The position numbers and the translations under genes are program-made. This document shows positions 34,771-47,271 of a DNA stretch of 64,000 nucleotides, piece by piece (position 1 is the first letter of the stretch; each line of letters begins with the position of its first letter). Source of the DNA: Engraulis encrasicolus (taxonomy: Eukaryota; Chordata; Actinopteri; Clupeiformes; Engraulidae); assembly GCF_034702125.1 (NCBI RefSeq), contig NC_085869.1:53573714-53637713 (forward strand). Reading direction: 5' to 3'. The notes beneath the pieces were generated by a model. That model made no database searches, was not told where the DNA came from, and saw only the letters and a program-made list of their open reading frames with translations.

Positions 34771-37700
34771 CTACTGGAATGGAAAGAATTCAAATAGCAC
34801 CTTCACAAAAATTAGACCCTGACTGACCATGTGTGAGGAAGGCTGGCCCTCGGAATCCTCATCACTGCCTCCTTGGCCATTTTCAGCTTGGCTGCTGTTC
34901 TCACCTGGGTTATGCAAGACAATCGGAAGCATTACAGACAGTTGAGGCATTAGCCTGATCATCATCGACTTTAAAATGTGTCTGAGACTTCTGGCTGACC
35001 TATAGAATAACAATTACGTTTTTCAAACGGCATGGTTGACCCACCTCCCTTGGTTTTCTACTGGTTGAGGCCAGGAAAGGCCATGCCATAGTTTAAATCC
35101 AACATGTTGCTCAGTCCCAATAGAACATGTCTGCTTTGAACACGCCTCTACCCAGGGTCGTTGGAGCTGCTCAAAGTCGATTGCTTTCTGACAAAGTGGG
35201 TGGAGTTACCAATTTCTCCGGAGCCAAGAAAGTGCTTTAATTGCTCTTGACCCGACTATACTGTAGCAACGCCGAAGGTGTTGTCACTAGGAGGGCGCGG
35301 CCTGGCTATTGTGGTAGACTACGAGTACCATCCAGGTTATTGAGGGAATTTTGTAGCTGCCACATCTATGTAAGGAAGGCTGATCATGAACATCTTGCTC
35401 CATACTGTACCTTCCTCAGAAGACTGGCTATCAGAATCCTCGTCGCTGGCTTCTTGGCCATCATCGTTTCCTTGGCTGCTGTTCTCACCTTCACCTGGGT
35501 TATGCAAGACAATCAGAAGCAATACAGGCAGTTGTGGCATATTACGAATACCATCCATGGTCGCCTTTTATTTTTGGGGGAACTTTGTTTCTGCCACATC
35601 TTGCTCCATACCTTCCTCAGAAGACTGGCCATCAGAATCCTCATCACTGTCACCTAGGCCATCATCTCCCGCAGCCTGGCTACTATCGCCATCACCTTGG
35701 CTACCGTTGTCATCAGCTTGGCTACCGTTGTCATCAGCTTGGCTACCGTTGTCATCAGCTTGGTCATCAGCCTCATCCACATCTGAGTTATGCTCTGCAG
35801 CAAGAGCAAGAACATGGCTTACAAAAACAGCACATCTTTGGGCAATAAGACCATCAATCATTCACTGAGTGTAGACATTGAAGGAGTTTCATCATTATAC
35901 AAATAGTCAACTGTGGTTTACAATAGGCCAGAAGTAGTAAGGAGGCCTGAGTATTTGGTGCTTGATCAGTAGCCACATCATCCCCACATGATTCAGCTTT
36001 AAATAGTTCAGTGAAACATTAATTATGAGAAACACAATTACATTTGGCATGTTAAAAAAAACATTCAATTTGTTCACCTGTAAGAACAAACTGCATGAAC
36101 ACAGGAACCCACTTCAAAATAATTGTTAAAATGAGTGTCTGTACCTGTAGGTTCTGGTGTGGTTTCATCCAAGGGTGTGTGTGCTGTGGCATCAGCCACA
36201 TGATCTTCACTCAGTTGATCTGGCAAACAATAAGTTGAAAGATTTTAATGGAATTAAAGCAAGAAGTCTTGCAATCTAGATAATGCCAAACCTCCAGTAT
36301 AGCAGAGGTAGTCCTACTACTCAAAAGAGCAAGGGTATAGGTAAGGTAGCTTACAACGACCTTTCCTTGGGCAAAAATGTGACCAATATGATCAAAGTCT
36401 ACAGACATACCCTTTTGTTGATCCTGTCCTTTGCCTGGAGAAACCTCTTTAACTGGAAAAATAAATGGGGAGATAACGCACAGTCTGCATGCACTTTGTA
36501 AAATCCAGTCTACTAGATTTAGAACAATGTTAAGAATCCACATGATGCCAAAACTTCATACATTGATGACACCTGAGTAGTGGAGTGGCTTTTAAGTGAC
36601 TCATGATGCTGACTGCAATGAATGGGCAAGTGTAGACATTAAAAGGGGAGAAACGTATTATATCTGCTAAGTCAACTGTAATTGCTAGAATTGACCAAAA
36701 GTGGTCTACACCAGAGTATTTGTTGCTTAAGCAGTAATCCCAATCATCCAAATCCAAAGTCAGCATCACAAAGTAGCCCAGTTAAATAATACATGGGAAA
36801 CAATTACCCCTTGCTCCTCAATGTTTCACCTACTGTAACAAAGAACTACTGTACATGGAGGAAAAAAAAGGTGCCCACTCCACAACCCATTACTGTACCT
36901 TTGGGCTGCTGTGGTGTGGGTGTGGTCTGGATCTGTTGATCTACCAAGTAAAAGGTCAGAGAATATTAATGCAATGAAAATCAGAATTCCCTAATGCCAA
37001 TCCTCCAACACATCACATTGACTACTCAAAAAAGGATATGGCTTACATGAGCAACAATGTCTTCAATTTGTTCAAAATGCCAATCATACCTTTGTGTTGA
37101 TCCTTGCCTTTTCCCGGAGAACCCCCTTTAACTGGAGAGGTGGAAACTGACAACAGAAACAGAAAGGTTACACAAAGCACACACAACATTTGTACACCAA
37201 GTTGAGGGAGCCATTTCAAAACCAGTCTAATGTAAGACCAATTTGCAAAAACCAATCCAAGGGCCCACATGACACCAGAACATTTTTTAAAAATGCCAAG
37301 CTCAGGTGTCCCTTAAATAGTGTCCCTCATTGGTCACTGTGGCCTGCTGTTCGTTAGCAAAAGGTGTGTCCCTGGTGAGACTTGTTAGTAAAATGAGGGT
37401 GTGATTAAAACCAATCCAAGGTTTCCCCACATCATGAAATGAACACTGCAATGCATACGAATACACATGCATATAAAATATAAAATGTAGTTTTACATCT
37501 CCACCCTACCTGGAAAACAACAACTATTGTAATGGAATGGAGTGAAATATGAGCACTTGTAGCTATGGTGATCCTCCAACTTTTGAATGTGTGCCAAAGA
37601 AAGGTCGAGGACTAAGGACTTTTAAGAAAATGTCTTTAAAGTAAAATGAGTAACCCTTTTGGTGACTGTTTCAGTGTTTCCTCAGCTGGTTGGAGACAGA

Positions 37701-37868
37701 ACTCCACTTAACTACAGAACTGAAAACTGGAGCAGAAGCAGAGAGGTTACACAAAACAAATGCTGCATGACCATTTTCTAGCAATGAGAAATAATTTTGA
37801 AACTACTCACCATCACAGACTAAAGCATTAAGCAGTATGACAAATACAACCAGAACTGGGAATCTCAT
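34771..37868 (-). CDS. Array gene E: divergent, shortened member (8 exons, 224 aa model)
   Basis: Exons: 37811-37868, 37090-37146, 36899-36940, 36411-36452, 36145-36219, 35612-35794, 35411-35494, 34771-34904, all phase 1, total 675 nt. The signal peptide is slightly changed (VLVVFVILLNALVCD). Exon 4 uses a new acceptor created by a deletion. The acidic exon 6 is one piece, without the MITE, and contains three 7-residue QADDNGS repeats. The last acidic exon lacks a usable phase-1 donor and runs to a stop with a hydrophobic tail. The minisatellite exon and the normal tail exons are missing. The gene may be functional with a different C terminus or be decaying; transcripts are needed to decide. 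Confidence 0.55.
35700..35762 (-). repeat. 21-bp coding tandem repeat, 3 copies (gene E exon 6)
   Basis: Three in-frame units each encode QADDNGS. This expansion is absent from genes B, C and D. Confidence 0.88.
37300..37440 (-). promoter_or_regulatory. Fossil promoter-like block inside gene E intron 1
   Basis: Counterpart of 11147-11290, with TATTTAA at 37313-37319. Confidence 0.5.
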
Positions 37869-37924
37869 GATGCCGACTACAGTGACAGATACCAACAAGA
37901 GTCTGGATGGAAGATAACCTGTAT

Positions 37925-38068
37925 ACCACCAACACGCTGGAGTCCTTTAAATAGTGTCACACACTCAGCACTGTGGCCTGCAGCTCGTTAGCAATGGGTG
38001 TGTCCCAGGTGAGACTCATTAAGAAGGATTGTGATTGGATATGAGCCAAGGTTTCCCTACATAAATCC
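37925..38068 (-). promoter_or_regulatory. Promoter of array gene E, cut off by inserted DNA
   Basis: TATTTAAA box at 37946-37953. Similarity to the other promoters ends abruptly at about 38068 and resumes at about 42757. Confidence 0.5.
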
Positions 38069-38493
38069 TGAAAAGAATAATTGATATCTGTGACCCACCA
38101 CCACAAAACCAGGCATAAGTCTCTGGATATCAAAAATGAGTTATCTATGTGGATTGATAGAGCAGAACCCAGGGTTTATTATGGTGAAAAAATTATGTTT
38201 CTATCATAAGTAGAACCAAAGTTACGGAAATTTTACTTTTGGAGTTTGGACATATTTCGCGAAACGCCTTTTCGAGAAATCGGCCGTCAAAGTTTTGGAC
38301 TATTTTATAGGTATAAAGTCCTTAGCAACGCATATTAATTATCATCCGATTGACATGAAATTTTCACAGATGATTAATGACACTATGACGGACATGTCAC
38401 AGAAGTTTTGTTTAAATCAAAGAACTTTAACCTATTATTTAAACGGAAACTGACTTTTCCATCCAAATGGAATTTCGGGGAAATCATCCACCT

Positions 38494-40307
38494 GGGTCCG
38501 TGGATCTCTTGGCCATTCGATTTCCTTTTCCAAATCGGGAAACGGAAAACAAAAAATAACTCGTTATCCGATTTTTGTTTTGGAAATCGGGAAACGAAAA
38601 TCGGAAAACGAACCAATTTTCAATATCCGTTTCATTCTCTTCAATGCGAGCAGGCTTGTAATTCAGAATCAAATTATGGCTTCGTTTTTCCATCACCTAT
38701 TTTTTAATTACTTGAACCGGAAGACGTTGGTTGAGCGCCTGCCCGTCAGCTGTCAAAGAACATGCGGTGCGTGCGAGGCGAGTACAGACCTAGGTCTGTG
38801 GATGCGAGTGACATTCCCAACATCTGGCCAACATTCCTTTGATTTGGTTGCAGTCTTACCATGGCTGAGTCGGTCTTTTAAATTCTGGTTTGTTTGGTTA
38901 TTACCCTGGTATAAATACCCCTGCACGTTTAAGTAAGTTTGTAGGCCTATGTAAGTTTGCAGAGTATGACGAAAGTTTTTGACTGCCCGTAACGCTAGCA
39001 CTCAAGTAGGCTAGCTGGTATGATGCCACCCACCGCCCAAACTGTTCGTAGCTGTCCAAGCTATCACTACGAGATGAAATATAACAACGGATAGTCCTAT
39101 TCCCTCTCGTGCCGATAGCAGACATCCAAGTTCCACAAACTTCTTTCAGGGAGATGCTTATCGACCCTCGACACCCCCGACAAAACGAAGTGATGAACGT
39201 GGGAAATATTAGGGGTCCGTGGATCTCTTGGCCATTCGATTTCCTTTTCCAAATCGGGAAACGGAAAACAAAAAATAACTCGTTATCCGATTTTTGTTTT
39301 GGAAATCGGGAAACGAAAATCGGAAAACGAACCAATTTTCAATATCCGTTTCATTCTCTTCAATGCGAGCAGGCTTGTAATTCAGAATCAAATTATGGCT
39401 TCGTTTTTCCATCACCTATTTTTTAATTACTTGAACCGGAAGACGTTGGTTGAGCGCCTGCCCGTCAGCTGTCAAAGAACATGCGGTGCGTGCGAGGCGA
39501 GTACAGACCTAGGTCTGTGGATGCGAGTGACATTCCCAACATCTGGCCAACATTCCTTTGATTTGGGTTGCAGTCTTACCATGGCTGAGTCGGTCTTTTA
39601 AATTCTGGTTTGTTTGGGTTATTACCCTGGTATAAATACCCCTGCACGTTTAAGTAAGTTGTAGGCCTATGTAAGTTTGCAGAGTATGACGAAAGTTTTT
39701 GACTGCCCGTAACGCTAGCACTCAAGTAGGCTAGCTGGTATGATGCCACCCACCGCCCAAACTGTTCGTAGCTGTCCAAGCTATCACTACGAGATGAAAT
39801 ATAACAACGGATAGTCCTATTCCCTCTCGTGCCGATAGCAGACATCCAAGTTCCACAAACTTCTTTCAGGGAGATGCTTATCGACCCTCGACACCCCCGA
39901 CAAAACGAAGTGATGAACGTGGGAAATATTAGGGCTATTCGTGCCTACATTTAAATGAGGACATGTGTTAAAAACTTATAAAATATAGGCAAGACTAGTA
40001 AACACCTCTGATGAATTCTTTACCCTGACACATTAGCACAGTTTCCGGGTCAAAAAAACTTTATGAGCAAAATAAGAAATGGGAAAACGGGTCATCTATC
40101 TAATTCTGATTCCCATATAAAAGCACTGAAAAGAAAAACTGAAAATGACTTGATTCTCGTTTTTCATTTTCCGGTTTCCAAGCGGGAAACAAAATATGAA
40201 TGGTTTCTTATTTATTGTTTACTTAAAAATCGGGAAACCGGTCATTTTTCGTGGTCCGTTTTCCGATTTGAAAATGAAAATCGATTGGCCAGAAGATCCA
40301 CGGACCC
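38494..40307. mobile_element. TIR element of about 1.8 kb with an internal 719-bp tandem duplication
   Basis: The left end GGGTCCGTGGATCT is inverted at the right end (AGATCCACGGACCC), with ACCT on both outer sides. From 38494 a unit of about 719 bases is repeated almost identically at 39213-39932. Sequence near both ends is rich in AAATCGGGAAACGG-like motifs. The open frames of 60-144 residues seen here are duplicated with the unit and show no known domain. Superfamily unassigned. Confidence 0.65.
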
Positions 40308-40429
40308 ACCTGAAATATGATCATCTTATATCACCAATTCATGCTCTCATACTGTATCTGTCTTCATGTTATGCCTTAAAGAAAGTGAAAGCCCAACTGG
40401 GAAACTCCTACTACCTTTGTCATTGTGAC

Positions 40430-40690
40430 ACAGCACTCCACAGCACACAAGTGCACACTGCGCACAATGAAATTGCATTTATGCCTCAAAAGGGGGCAAC
40501 CCCAATGGCGCCCCAAAGGGAGCAGTGCGGCAGGACGGAACCATACTCAGGGTACCTTAGTCTTGGAGGATTATGGGGAGAGCACTGCTTAATTACTCCC
40601 ACACCAACCTGGCGGGTCACGAGTCGAACCGGCAACCTTTGGGATACAGTCTGATGCCCTAACCGCTTACCCATGACTGCCCTACCGCTT
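40430..40690 (-). repeat. SINE-like repeat
   Basis: The right end, read on the minus strand, has a tRNA-like promoter region (GGGTTCGACTCG-type box B as GGTTCGACTCGTGACC), and the body resembles dispersed fish repeats. A SINE-like relic, not a gene. Confidence 0.5.
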
Positions 40691-40876
40691 ACCAATGGCA
40701 ACCCTAAAAGAACTAAAAAAGACAATTTAACTTGCATATTCAAATTCAAATGTGCTTTATTGGCATGCTTGGAAGTATCAATGCTGCCAAAGCTTAAAAA
40801 AACACAACATACAGTGCATCAAGGACATGAACATTTAGGTCAATATAGCATTAAATTAAATGCATTTAGCATAAAC

Positions 40877-40897
40877 ACATACACACATGCACACGCG

Positions 40898-40937
<40 letters not shown>
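40877..40937. repeat. (CA)n/(CG)n microsatellite
   Basis: Alternating CA with a short CG core. Confidence 0.95.
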
Positions 40938-40938
<1 letters not shown>

Positions 40939-41041
40939 TACTCACGTATTCTCTTGTGCACTTGCCACATATTTACAGATTTAAAAGTTCATCTCCACGC
41001 CCACAACCTGTCTATGGGCACTCTCAGAGTCAGTGTAAGAT

Positions 41042-42195
41042 TCAGATATGCGTCGCTTTCTTCAAGTCTCCACTCTTGTTGGTGCTTGGATGGTCCAATA
41101 GTTCTTCTCTATGAAAAATAACAAAAATAATGAATTGACAGAAAAAAAAGTTTTCAAAACAAAAATAGTTATACCCTAAGACAGCTACATTTTTTTCTAT
41201 TTTCCAGCTCAACTGAAATTAATTATTTAAATATAAATCGATATAGCTCATTATATGGAGTAGAATTTTAACAATCGCCGCCCATTGTAAATCAAGATAT
41301 TAACCTTAAAAGCATTGAAATATGACAGCTGCAGCATAAACATGAAATTCATTAAAAGAATGGCTACCAGCCAACTATGACACCCATATTACAAATAGGT
41401 TAGATGACCACAATATTTAAAAGAGAATGTTAATTACCTGTCCCAAGAAGAACATCTTTGTAGCTTTGGTTGACCTTGGTGGCAGTGTGAACTGAAGGCA
41501 GGGGCTGTAGATCATCACGTTTAAATCCAGGGACATGTCCAGTGAGCACTAGGCATTTTGTGAACCTTGTTGTTGGATGAATGTCACCCCTCTTTTGATT
41601 TTGTCCAGCTGAAGGGATCTCTTTCTCCCCTCCTGTCCTGTCCCATTAGAGTACCATTTCAGTAAGCTGTTGAGTCTTACTTGCTGATGATGGGAATAAA
41701 ATAATAGGAATAGTATGTAAAAAATACCATTCCAGTTAACACAGGTAGAATAGTTTGCATATACTCTCAGTATTATTTTAAGTTTAGCCCATTTCAAAAC
41801 GAGGAGTATGTAATCACTAAAGGCATGCACTGAGACGTTTTTCTAGAGCTCCATTATACCCACACATACATGTCATGCAGATGAAATCCGGAGGGTTAAA
41901 ACGTAAAAATCAAGAGACAGAAAGTGTCCTCTGCTATGTAACTAAGTTGCACACTAACTTACCAAAGATTATTGGTCTTTTCATAGCCAGAATTGGGAGA
42001 TACGTCCGCGGTAAAAAAAAAAAAAAAAATCGCATTGGTCTTCTCCACTGCTGAATCTGTTCCCAGTTCGTGCACTCGATCGTCTTTTTCATCATCAAAG
42101 GCATCCCAGTCATCATCAGACTCCCAGTCGCCTTTGTCCTTGTCCTTGTTGTCCAAAAATGAGGAGTAAATACGGCTATTTACGAGACGAAACAT
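41042..42195 (-). CDS. Putative unrecognised gene with acidic N terminus (model uncertain)
   Basis: A start at 42195 opens a frame reading MFRLVNSRIYSSFLDN followed by a Lys/Asp stretch and WESDDDWDAFDDEKDD. The frame runs into a poly(T) tract near 42030, so the exon end is unclear. Downstream, 41438-41650 holds an open frame containing GHVPGFKRDDLQPLPSVHTA and ending at a GTAATT donor. A last exon near 41042-41106 reads ELLDHPSTNKSGDLKKATHI and stops. AATAAA lies at 40756-40761. The upstream CpG-rich segment has promoter motifs. I do not recognise the protein, and exon borders, especially between 41.65 and 42.03 kb, are unproven. It could be a decayed copy. Confidence 0.35.
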
Positions 42196-42199
42196 TAAT

Positions 42200-42340
42200 C
42201 AAACTTGCAATAACACTAACCATGCTTGGTTTGTTGCGGATGTAAGTGAGAGAACTGCGCATGCCCGTAGAGCACGCGGTGGGCGTTTGACCAATCACGG
42301 AGCTTGATCTTGACGGGCATAGCAACAAGAGGGTTTGGTT
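42200..42340 (-). promoter_or_regulatory. CpG-type promoter of the putative gene at 41-42 kb
   Basis: Within 100 bases of the ATG are a GCATGCGCA element (NRF-1-like), an ATTGG/CCAAT box (near 42288) and a local rise in CG dinucleotides compared with the AT-rich surroundings. Confidence 0.45.
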
Positions 42341-42756
42341 TACTCTTTTGATTGGCTCTTTTAAAAGAACTACAAAATAATATTGCCATTTGACCTACGT
42401 GATTGGACAGGGCATTTCATTAGCTTTCTCCTCGTACCAAACACTTGGATGATCCGCAACAGATCGGAGGTTGTTTCGGTCGGGGAAAAGTGGCCCATTT
42501 CGGCTTTCTCTTTGCTCAGTGAAGCCTGAACTTTTGATCACGCTGACATAGTTGACATAATAAACATCTTTATTGACCGAATTTGAATGTAATGACCATG
42601 GAAATTGAAAATATAAGTGTTAAGGTACCGTTTTCTTCCAAGATGTCAAAACACATAGAAAATCGCTTCCCTGACTAAATTTGGCTGTAGCTCTGAACGC
42701 GGCTGCGCGACTTATGCCTGGTTTCGTGGTGGGGGGTCACAGTATCGTGTACTTAT

Positions 42757-43035
42757 ATGTTTATCAGGAAGCCTACCATGGAAACAAATTTGTGACATTA
42801 TATTGTTTGAGCTACTTAAGTGTCATAAATGTAACAGTAAATGGCATTGATTGCATACCCCTGTTGGTGATTTGATCTTAGTGGCACATTCCTTGCAAAC
42901 CCTTTCAAAAGACAGGCTCATTTGGCTCTTTTTAAATATTAATTCGGTGTTTAGCAATTAAGAAGTCACTTTTGACTAGTTTTAGTCCAAATTATGACTG
43001 ATTGTCCTCCTACTTCTTAGACCTTCCCTGCCATG
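42757..43035 (-). pseudogene. Decayed array spacer, part 1
   Basis: This stretch aligns, with many changes, to the array spacer at about 571-845 (for example CCTACCA near the start and CTTCTTAGACCTTCCCTG near the end). It is the continuation of gene E's upstream flank after the 38.1-42.7 kb insertion. Confidence 0.6.
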
Positions 43036-45794
43036 GACGTAGGCTACTGAGTACGTACTTCTGATTCTTGAGAGTTTGGTAAAACATGTCCCAGCAGTAA
43101 AGTGCTGATTCTGTTGAAAATAAACTACATTTTCATGAACAAAATTAATCCAGATAATGACCAAGGGGTCTGTTACACAAATGTACAGTTGTTTGAAATA
43201 TTTAAGTGTAATTTAATTACTTTTTATGGTTATAAACCTGTCCACACCCTGTAAAAACGGCTGTCCCAAGGACAGACGTCACCATTCCAATTGACGTAAA
43301 ATACAAAAAACACTGATGGAATTGAAAAACATCACCATGATGTGGAGGACCATATTGAAGTGGTTCTACAGATATGCACATAGTGCGTGTAAAACAATAT
43401 TTACTATTATTTTCTGATTGCGCAAAATGTGTCCAGGATATTAGTCAATAAAATCAGGTATGCACAAGGTCATTGTCATTCCTGAGGACCCCATTTCAAA
43501 CCCTTAGCTCTACTGCAAACTTCACCATCACTGAAGCTCCTGTAAGTTTACTATTTTCTACTCAATTTGTTAATTTGTTTGGACACTGGTGCTGTCCCAA
43601 CCATAAACTGTCAACACCGTTGGGGGATTTAATAGTATTATATTGCATTAATGTTAGTTAATATATACTTTTTCAGACGCGGTATGAGGCACTTAAGAAA
43701 CAGAGCGAAAATGAAATGGCTAATAATAACAAACAATGCATAACGTTTTTTTGTCTCACACCGTCAGATTTTGTTCCACTCATCATTTTGTTCCATATTT
43801 TACCAAATTGTACTGGTTAATGAAACATTCCCAGACATGTTAGTAATAACTGTGATCCAAACATTTGGAGGGTTTTTTGTCACCATACCTGACGGTATCT
43901 GTTGGATATCTATCTGATGGAGTTCACAAAAAACACCCGTTTTACGTGTTATTGACAAGTTTTAACAATATGCTTACAGTAAGTATTTACAATTATGTTT
44001 AATTGTTGAAGTAATTCACTTTAATACAGTAAACTTATTTCTGTACTTCTAGTTCTGTATGGTGCTGTTGACAAAACCAAGAAAGAGCCTATTTTATGAG
44101 AAATGTAAAACATGAGGCGCTTGCCAATACATTTGCTGCACAGCCAAAACCTTCGTCTATGATAATACATCTCTATATTTTGGATTTGAACAAATTAAAA
44201 CCTGTTTTTGCCACATTTTCAAGAATCAGTGACCTACTTCCTAGAGAATCTAACAAATGAAGAAAAAACACACACACAAACACACTGTGCACACACAAAA
44301 ATATAGTATTTATGCAAGATGCCATTGACTTGAGAGGGCTACTTATTTTGCTAAATGTAGGTAATAATTTGGCCACTTTCACCACCCTCAGATTACTGTC
44401 TTTACTGTCTTAGGAAGGAGTTTTGAACATTTAAAATGAATGTGATTACAAAATGTTCCTTCGGAGTTGTTGAATTATTAAAGTAATAACAAATTTAAGC
44501 CTACACGAATATTTGTGAAATAACAAAAAAATGTTTGTTCTATTTAGGCGTTAAGTAAGCATTGTATGACGGTACATATTTCAAAATTAGACCACATTGC
44601 ACAGTATTAAAATAGAACAAAAGTGAATTTTCAACATTCAAAGGCATATGTGTGAATCAAAACATATACGTAATCACTTAAAAACTCCAGATGGGTGGTT
44701 GACGTTTAAGGGCATAACGCCAAAAAAAAAAAGTTTTTCCAATTCCTGAAAAATATGCTGGAAAAAATAGAAAAAAATAAAGCACTTAGTTGTCCGTGGA
44801 ATTTTGCCTTATTTTTGCCATTTTTGGGAAAATGTGTCCTGCATCAACACATTGCATAGGCATGTCACTCCGCAGGAAAAGTCACACCACAGGAAATTCA
44901 CTGCATTGTGGCCATTTTAATCCTTTTGTATTCGTGACTGACCTCCGAGCTCATGCTAAATAAATAATGATATTGTGTTTAATCTTAATATGTGTTTTAA
45001 TTTAGAAAAAATAACTTTTTTTCCTTCTATAAGAGCAGTCACACCACAGGACACCATAAAATGAACCTAAGCATTGCGTGACAGAAACATTGCAATGTGA
45101 AGACATATTAATAGTTAATAGTCACCTTAAACTTCCACAGCACTCTCCAATAACTGAGGTACTGACAGATAGGAGCCAGTCTTTAAGACCCTTGTAGTTG
45201 GCCTTGCAGCTGCCCATTCACAAACACTGACATACATGTCACCCCACAGGACGCAATTTGTGTTACGAAATGGAACTTGTAGTACTGTCTTGATTTTTTT
45301 TCACATTCACATATCTTAATATCAAGTTAATATTTATGCAATCATGCCAAATGCGTCATACATTATTCAAAATGCTGTTGGTTAATGTATATATATATAT
45401 TATGTTCTAGGTGTCATTAATGTTACAGTCACACTACATCTTCTTTATTGACATTTGTTTTTAAGAGGAAAAATAACAGTTTTGTAGGCTTTTAACCAAT
45501 GTTACGAAAAAACAAGGCATCACGTCTCCCACCCAGATACATATGCAACCAAATCAATACATTTTTAATTGCTTTTAATTGTGTCTAATGGTGTTGACAA
45601 AAAACAAGGTATGGTCAGAGAAAAACCTGATTTCTGAGGAAAAAAATACAAAATGGGGAGATTGGCCTTGTGCATTTCTGAAAAGCCAAGATCTTAGTCT
45701 ACGTGGATATACCATATTGTTTTGTAATTCACTTAGGTTTTTTCTTTCAACATTACAACGTGTTTTAGCCACTTTCTCAAGAATCAGTGACTTG
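43036..45794. other. AT-rich stretch, no gene seen
   Basis: This interrupts the decayed array spacer. It contains scattered microsatellite bits and short open frames without splice support. I find no coding signal. Confidence 0.5.
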
Positions 45795-46290
45795 TTTGAT
45801 TATGTTAATTGGTGTACTCACATGAAGGTCACATGCTCAAAACAAACAAAAAGGGAAAAGAGCAGCTTCCCATCTATGACTCTAATTGCATTTTTCACGT
45901 CTAAGAGCCGCTCAAAACAGTTGGTTCACCCATGAGCGTCATAGCACTAGTGAGGATGCTGGCTTTTGACACAGAACACAATTGATCTCGAGGGAATACT
46001 GGATCACACATCCCATTTGCCGAAAATGTAGACCAGGAAGTTAAATGCGGTAATTGTTGTATTTGCCAGGGTTCTTTTTTTCCAGCTTTATCCTTAAAAG
46101 TAGAGGCAGCTTTCTTGCACACCACATAATGTGCACAAAGAGGTAGGCATGTGTTACCATGATATTTTCTTTTTTGTTCTTTTCAAGTTTACAACCTGTA
46201 GAGATGAGCCATTTACAGGTATATAGCTTGATTATTATGTGCACACTTATGGCACAATTATGCTGTGTATGCATTAGCAATTCAGAAACA
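45795..46290 (-). pseudogene. Decayed array spacer, part 2 (right limit of array similarity)
   Basis: Aligns to spacer sequence at about 880-1210 (TTAATTGGTGTACTCACATG, then CACAGCACTAGTGAGGATGC-like text) and to 5270-5350 near its end. Array similarity is lost beyond about 46.3 kb. Confidence 0.6.
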
Positions 46291-46382
46291 GGACCGCCTA
46301 GAAGACTATGTGAGAAAGAGTGTTATTGTGTACTTTTTATTTGGTATATAGGTGTATATTTGAAAACAATAATGGGCTACAT

Positions 46383-46632
46383 CAGAGGTTGGCAAACTCA
46401 GGACCGGGGACCACATGCGACCCGCTCAGCCATTTCCAAATTCATATGATCACTCAACTTTCTTAAAAAGGCTGTTGCGAACCAAGTACATGGACTACAT
46501 CTAAATATATTACAATTTATAATACACTTATTTCTTATTATTGACACGGGCAAGTTGCCTGTGACATCTGGCCCTTCGGTCAGTATTCTACACCCAATGT
46601 GGCCCTTGGGCCAAAATAATTGCCCACCCCTA
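46383..46632. mobile_element. hAT-type MITE, about 250 bp
   Basis: Starts CAGAGGTTGGCAAACT and ends TTGCCCACCCCTA, flanked by GGCTACAT and GGCCACAT (8 bp, one mismatch). Confidence 0.65.
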
Positions 46633-46858
46633 GGCCACATCTTATTTTGTGTTCTAATGAATTAAGTAGGCTATTTTGAATGTAGTGTAGATGCTTCATC
46701 ATTCTGTCTCCTTCTGAACGCTCCTTGGGGGACTGTAGAGCACCCGTACTACTCTACAGGCTAAAAGTGCCAATGCCAGTGATGCATACTATCCTGTACT
46801 GAAGAGTGGCCTTGAGGTCAATAATACATTATATCAACCAAATGTTTTCGTTTCAATG

Positions 46859-47239
46859 TTTATTATGCAAATAAGGAATAACATACATAAAGGCAAGCTG
46901 CATATAGAGGATAACTGCACTTATGTAACACAAAAGGCACATGAAAAGATTTTACATGATATATCTAGTGTCAAACGTTTAAAAATGTGGTACAATATGC
47001 AATATAGTGTGTACATAAAAGATATGTAGAAAATGTCATTGGTGTATGTTTATTGTATCTGTATAGCATTAAAATGGGACAGGATATAAAGGTTTAACAC
47101 ATTCTTTGGCAAAACGTATTAAAGCCTTGGACATGGTTGTGCTATGCACAATTTTCATGCACTGTGGCTGCCACTTGTACATGTCTTTGTTATGTTGCAT
47201 TTCCACGCACACACACTTGCATACACGCAAGCGCACACA

Positions 47240-47271
<32 letters not shown>

